A stretch of DNA of 64,000 nt from positions 62,001-126,000 of the forward strand of contig NZ_VLKU01000004.1 in NCBI RefSeq assembly GCF_007830335.1, written 5' to 3'. Below the pieces are notes generated by a model, which was not told the DNA's origin, did no database searches, and saw only the letters and a program-made list of their open reading frames with translations. Within the stretch, counting starts at the first letter, position 1. Each line of letters begins with the position of its first letter. Of the stretch, positions 62,945 through 64,000 are shown one piece after another. The stretch is from Paracoccus sulfuroxidans. Lineage in GTDB: Bacteria; Pseudomonadota; Alphaproteobacteria; Rhodobacterales; Rhodobacteraceae. Both the position numbers and the translations under genes were made by a program.

Positions 62945-63192
62945 TGGCCCGGCCCGATTCAGATAGCCCCCGGGCCAGGTCGCAGGCCGCCGAAACCGCG
63001 CAGATGCGGATGGTGGCGGTGGTGATCGCGGTCACGATGGTGGCCTGGTTGGGATTTCAATGGCTTGGCGGCCACTATGGGCTGCCCGCCAAATACGCCT
63101 TTCTTGCCGATCTTCTGGCAATCGGGGCAATGATCTGGTCGCTTGTGGTGACCTGGCGGATCTGGCGACGGCGCAACGCGCCCTCGCGGTGA
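62944..63192 (+). CDS. Small two-helix membrane protein (DUF5337-like) in the nuo cluster
   Basis: An 82-residue protein with a basic N-terminus, helices at about residues 21-41 and 52-69 and an Arg-rich end (WRIWRRRNAPSR). It resembles the DUF5337 proteins found beside nuoF in Rhodobacteraceae; the name is from memory. One-base overlap with the HhH protein gene, 17 bases before nuoF. Confidence 0.65.
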   Translation: MARPDSDSPRARSQAAETAQMRMVAVVIAVTMVAWLGFQWLGGHYGLPAKYAFLADLLAIGAMIWSLVVTWRIWRRRNAPSR

Positions 63193-63209
63193 CAAGGATG
63201 ATGACGTAG

Positions 63210-64000
<791 letters not shown>

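Overview
The window is a 64 kb chromosomal segment of a high-GC alphaproteobacterium of the Rhodobacteraceae/Paracoccaceae, most likely a Paracoccus. This rests on the complex I (nuo/nqo) gene order with extra ORFs between subunits, a DUF1127 gene followed by CCUCCUCCC-loop small RNAs (known from Rhodobacter), an UpsM-like leader in front of mraZ, alphaproteobacterial LexA boxes (GTTC-N7-GTTC), a CtrA box and clustered GANTC sites. The content is almost entirely housekeeping. I see no rRNA, tRNA, CRISPR array, prophage or insertion sequence.

Layout. 1-5.8 kb: end of an MBL hydrolase, an AEC transporter, gatCA, a chain of lipoprotein, amidase and APH(6)-like kinase, then rlmJ on the opposite strand. 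5.8-6.4 kb: DUF1127 gene and an array of eight anti-Shine-Dalgarno hairpins on the minus strand. 6.7-7.8 kb: mrp. 7.9-8.6 kb: a long regulatory leader with MraZ-type boxes, five GANTC sites in 56 bp and a terminated leader RNA. 8.6-17.7 kb: first half of the division and cell-wall cluster (mraZ-rsmH-ftsL-ftsI-murE-murF-mraY-murD), ending at a terminator. 17.7-30.7 kb: FadL-like porin, guaB, lytic transglycosylase, RsmB-like methyltransferase, cckA behind a full CtrA box, a sulfotransferase-like gene, recA with LexA box, alaS, DUF1330, class II amidotransferase. 30.8-34 kb: Tat-exported cyclase, purA, DUF2842, thiN. 34-42.3 kb: a divergent peptide/oligopeptide ABC transporter with an FAD oxidase and an M20 amidohydrolase. 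42.4-54.4 kb: lpdA, DUF924, MFS, queA, bfd-bfr, gph, glmU-glmS, AlkD-like, a lipoprotein, moaA, a GFA protein. 54.5-57.7 kb: uvrA (LexA box) and DUF4260. 57.9-64 kb: nuoABC-thioesterase-nuoD-URF-nuoE-HHH protein-small membrane protein-nuoF (cut by the window end).

How it fits together. Three cell-cycle circuits can be read from DNA sites: CtrA acting on its own kinase gene cckA, MraZ acting on the division cluster, and GANTC methylation sites (CcrM/GcrA) at the head of that cluster. A stress layer is represented by the DUF1127/CcsR-type RNA operon with a candidate RpoH-type promoter, and a DNA-damage layer by LexA boxes at recA and uvrA. The most interesting non-coding structures are the eight-hairpin RNA array (5831-6169) and the dcw leader (7888-8565). 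A 22-bp dispersed intergenic motif occurs five times. Coordinates of sites come from reading the sequence by eye. Family assignments come from recognised motifs, not from database searches.
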